NCBI GenBank assembly: GCA_020137815.1
Contig: CM035360.1
Coordinates: 3,893,558-3,957,557 of the forward strand
DNA: 64,000 bases
Direction: 5' to 3'
Source of the DNA: Hormiphora californensis
Taxonomy: Eukaryota; Ctenophora; Tentaculata; Cydippida; Pleurobrachiidae
Positions 60,580 through 64,000 of this stretch are shown here, piece after piece. The notes beneath the pieces were generated by a model. The model was not told where the DNA came from. It did not search any database and saw only the letters and a program-made list of their open reading frames with translations. A program made the position numbers and the translations under genes. Positions within the stretch are counted from its first letter, which is position 1. The number at the start of each line of letters is the position of its first letter.

Positions 60580-60835
60580 ACCCTGTAGCAGTCCAAATGA
60601 CGCCCCGAACTCCCGAAGTGACCCCAAATTGATCCCGAAGTGACCCCGAAATGACCTGTCTGGCGGCGCAGACCCCATCTGATCGCACTGCCACGCTTTG
60701 AGAATCAAATCGGGATCTGGCGCGGCCAGACAGGAAGTGACTCCGATTTGACCCCAAAATTACCCAGAAGGGACCCCGATTTGACCCCTAAATGACGTGC
60801 AAACGCTACCAAAATGACCCCGAAGTGACCCCGAT
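60580..60835 (+). repeat. degenerate TGACCCCGAAG tandem repeat interrupted by a palindromic element
   Basis: Many variants of TGACCCCGA(A/T)(G/T) in 10-11 bp steps. At 60655-60735 a CCTGTCTGGC..GCCAGACAGG palindrome (same family as 3841) sits inside the array. Confidence 0.75.
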
Positions 60836-61048
60836 GGTCCTATGTCATACTACCTCAAAGTGAGAGAGATAAATGAGTGATATATTTCCAAATAAGCAGT
60901 CGACGTGCTAGTTTATTACCGAATTACGTCCCAAGATAAGTTCACTGCTGAGAGCTAGTCGAGGGGACAAAATTTTAGCCATTTGACCCGGAAACACACA
61001 TGTCGAAAATGTACATTCTCAATTTACTTCTTTACTACTTAATTACAT

Positions 61049-61108
61049 TCGGACCCCGATATACCAGGAAAAAACCCTTTCCCCACGCATCCCGGTAAAT
61101 CGGGGTCC
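61049..61108. mobile_element. 60-bp miniature Tigger remnant
   Basis: TTCGGACCCCGATATACCAG at one side and CCCGGTAAATCGGGGTCC at the other are inverted and match the Tigger ends at 12918. The interior is about 20 bp. Confidence 0.65.
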
Positions 61109-62081
61109 TTAACTACTCAGTGTTTCAGGGTGTACCTCTTTTTGTTTGGATCATCCCCGAGGTGTACCTCTTGTTCCCCTCCCCTCCCCACACGAAGAGA
61201 GAGAGAGTCGAGCAAGGCAATATAGTATGTATCGCAATACACAGTGCTAATACCGAGAACACATGATTTCTAAGAATTGCCTCGATCTTGAGGACGAATA
61301 CCTAGTAACTGCAGTACATCTAGACTCCAGCCTTATGCCTTGTAGAAGAATGTAGTTAGAATTTCCAGTAGAGAACAATTCAATACACACCTGGTACAAG
61401 GGCTCAGTTACAAAATAGGATGGCACGCCTCCTACCTACCCCCTATATACTAACAATTATCTGCCCGGCGTAATGGTGGATGGGGGTGGACAGTATGAAC
61501 CAAACAGGGGCCACATGACATCAGTCTCCGGTGCAAAGGACTAAAAGTTTAAAATTTGAGTTTGCATGCGCACGGACAAGAGATATTGAAAACTAGCTTG
61601 TCACGGCCGGATGAGTTTAAATTTTCCGCTTTTCACAACAACCTAAGCCTTTTTCAATCACTTCAAAAATTGATCTTTGCATTATTAGATGCCGTTATAA
61701 GAGGTTGAACTCTGACTAACGAGTCATTCTATAGTCTATACATGTTTAGGTGTCACTTGTCATTTACCTGGCATGTATGATACAAACTGCAAAGCTCCTG
61801 CCAGCTCTACATCCACATCCCGCGTTTCAATTTCATTCGTAATCTCTCTCTCTTACTTGCCAATCAAAAATACTCTCTTCTCTCTCCCTATCATTTTCTC
61901 TCTATCTCTCTATCTTTCATTCCTCCTCCATCTGTATCCCTCTGTATAATACGAAGCCGATCTCTCCAATGGGATGTCCCCTTATTAATCACGTGTCCAC
62001 CTAATGCACACACAAAATACATTCTTGATTCTTTCGGCGCCCCCTTTAGCTCATGATGGCAGCTCCTTCTCTCCTCTGTCT

Positions 62082-62082
<1 letters not shown>

Positions 62083-62158
<76 letters not shown>
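62083..62158 (+). repeat. (CT)n microsatellite
   Basis: Pure CT for about 70 bp; a shorter imperfect CT region precedes it at 61842-61920. Confidence 0.9.
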
Positions 62159-62161
<3 letters not shown>

Positions 62162-62304
62162 CTTGCCCTGTACGCCATCTCGAGCTACCTAGCCTTGCTT
62201 GTTTCTCCTCTTCATAGCTCAGCAGCTGTCGCCCCCTCGTGCAGTGTGATCACTTGCTCTGTATTTTATATCTAGTGATCATATAATGATTGTCTATCAG
62301 TTCC

Positions 62305-62508
62305 TGGAGCCCCCCAAAGACCCCCACCTGGTTAAGGTTGAATCACCCACCGTCCTTATTACATCCCTGACCCGGCGGTCGGCCTGGACGGAACACCTGA
62401 TTGAAACACCACCTGCTGCTGCCCGGTGTGCTACCCCCGGTCGTGTGAAGGGCTCCAAATTTAACCGGCCTAACTCTGCTGGAAGGCCTCGAACCTCCCC
62501 TGCCTCGA
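62305..62508 (+). CDS. candidate exon, Pro/Arg-rich, unrecognised
   Basis: An open frame between an acceptor (GATTGTCTATCAG) and a donor (CTCGAG|GTACCT). It starts in phase 0 and ends in phase 2. It encodes FLEPPKDPHLVKVESPTVLI, then RRSAWTEHLIETPPAAARC and a basic tail (FNRPNSAGRPRTSPASR). Locally GC-richer than its surroundings, which supports coding. No family recognised; it may be a further exon of the same unknown gene as 49267 or 60254. Confidence 0.4.
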
Positions 62509-63466
62509 GGTACCTCCAATAATTCTATTAGGTGCCTTCAATGTTTATACATAGATTCCTGCAGTAATAACCACATAATATGGCAAGGACCGCCTTCGAT
62601 TTTGTCATCACCCAACAATTTCTGTTGATTTTTGATCAAGGCAGCCCTTTTATTTAATAAAAACACAGTCATTTTTTGGTAGGTAATTTTAAATCGTAGG
62701 TAATACAAAGTTGAGACGTGGGTAATTATATTTCATATCATCGATAGTAGAATGAGGAAAACCTTACTAACACACATTTCCATGCATCAAAAAACATATT
62801 ATTATAATTTTTATGTATCACTAATTATTATCTTCAGTACATGTTACTAACTACTGTAGTAGTGACTCGGCTAAACATCAGTCGACGATCAGCCAAGTAA
62901 GAAGTTACAATGTATAATGCCATTTGCGCACTGACAAAATGAACACACATGTCATTGGGAACTTCTGTTCAAAGAAGCACTGTACTACATTCAACGACCA
63001 ATATATATCATCTCTTAATAGAGGTTCCTAAAAGTTAAACAATCTGAACACAACAAAACGACCAGTTACTTAATAGCTGCACGAGCTAAAGGGTTTATAG
63101 TAACTGTTGACGCGTCGGTTCAATGAGAAAGAAATTAAAAGTTGGCAATACCTAGATAGCATTCAGCTGTGTATAATTCAACTGCACTGACCACTCGTTA
63201 ATCTAAATGAGAATATTATATTGAGAAAAAACACCATTCGTTGAAAATATGAAAAGTCTGTATCCATTAACTTTAAAATCGCTATTGTTGAATAGATCGG
63301 TAGTAAAGTCGGACAAAGATGCTACCTACGTAATATATAGCATGATGTTTGACGCATATTATATATATATATAATATGCATATATAATATATATATATAG
63401 TTGTATATTGATAACTTATATATATATATATATACACATACATTGCTTGTTATATGTAACATATTA
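62509..63466. other. no gene seen; AT-rich
   Basis: AT-rich sequence ending in TATATA runs at about 63358-63435. No supported exon. Confidence 0.5.
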
Positions 63467-63633
63467 GGGGGTATGTATAATCCTGGATAACCCGGATAGC
63501 TCGGATAGCCCGTATAATAGGTATTTTTAGGAAAGCTATTCCAGCATATATAATGTAATACGGACTATCCTGAAAATACTAATTATCCGGGCTATCCGAG
63601 CTATCCGGGCTATCCCGGATTATACATACCCCC
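63467..63633. mobile_element. 167-bp palindromic MITE flanked by TA
   Basis: Inverted ends begin GGGGGTATGTATAATCC, and the arms contain repeated CGGATAGC(T/C)CGG units. TA flanks both sides (63465-63466 and 63634-63635), the mariner-type pattern. Confidence 0.8.
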
Positions 63634-64000
63634 TATTGTCTTCTGAAGTAAGTTATACTGCTGGTTTATGTAAGTATTCTAATTTAGAGTTTGGCAGTTG
63701 ATAAACATACCAGACATGATTAAACGAGGGATATATCGAATTTTCGTAAAAGTGTAAACTTGAGATACCGGGGTCATCGGGGGGAAGGATAAATGTACGC
63801 TGTGTATCGCGGTATACTTTATAGTTTTTATATCACACACAATTCTAAACTGGGGGAATTTGTCCGGTTAATATCAAGGCCGGTACGGTAAATCGGTAAA
63901 CGGTAAATCAAGGTTCGACTTAATAGCCACTAAATCTTGGACACCTTACAGTTAAATAATTATATTATATATCAAGATATGAATAGTTCTACATATAATA

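Overview
This is animal (metazoan) nuclear DNA. Most genes are split by GT-AG introns of roughly 60-600 bp. Recognisable products are the ribosome-assembly GTPase BMS1, the negative elongation factor subunit NELF-B, three tandem NAPE-PLD-like phospholipases, a two-pore-domain K+ channel, an orphan rhodopsin-class GPCR, sushi-domain proteins and a small pacifastin-like secreted protein. Many MITEs, foldback elements and long CT tracts, with moderately compact genes, suggest a marine invertebrate, possibly an early-branching one (cnidarian or sponge). That placement is a guess; the kingdom is not.

Layout. 0.7-3.3 kb: a secreted sushi-domain gene (+). 3.5-5.4 kb: a three-exon pacifastin-like gene (-), assembled here from exons shorter than 60 codons. 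7.0-18.4 kb: BMS1 (-), 22 exons, whose introns hold a complete Tigger/pogo DNA transposon, a 1.3 kb near-perfect palindrome, a hAT MITE and several minisatellites. 20.2-21.8 kb: NELF-B (-), intronless. 22.0-25.8 kb: three intronless NAPE-PLD paralogues (-). 27.6-29.0 kb: a TTAA-flanked foldback element. 29.9-32.3 kb: K2P channel (+), seven exons. 32.8-35.7 kb: two retrotransposon fragments (-). 36-43.6 kb: no gene seen, but a MULE-like foldback, a Tigger derivative and CT microsatellites. 43.6-44.9 kb: GPCR (+). 46-62.5 kb: scattered candidate exons on + among CT tracts and MITEs, with a sushi-domain membrane protein (-) at 51.7-53.3 kb. 62.5-64 kb: no gene, one palindromic MITE.

The genes do not form one pathway. 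BMS1 and NELF-B are housekeeping nuclear proteins. The NAPE-PLD cluster is a recent local amplification whose catalytic 3' region looks homogenised between copies. The two sushi genes, the pacifastin-like gene, the channel and the GPCR act at the cell surface or outside the cell.

The most unusual signal is a recurring structure at splice sites. In at least six BMS1 introns, and in two other genes, tandem repeats contain a copy of the adjacent 5' or 3' splice site plus the neighbouring exon edge. Two conserved coding exons (BMS1 exon 18 and the sushi membrane gene exon 4) each appear to carry one extra base, so local assembly error or allele damage must be considered.
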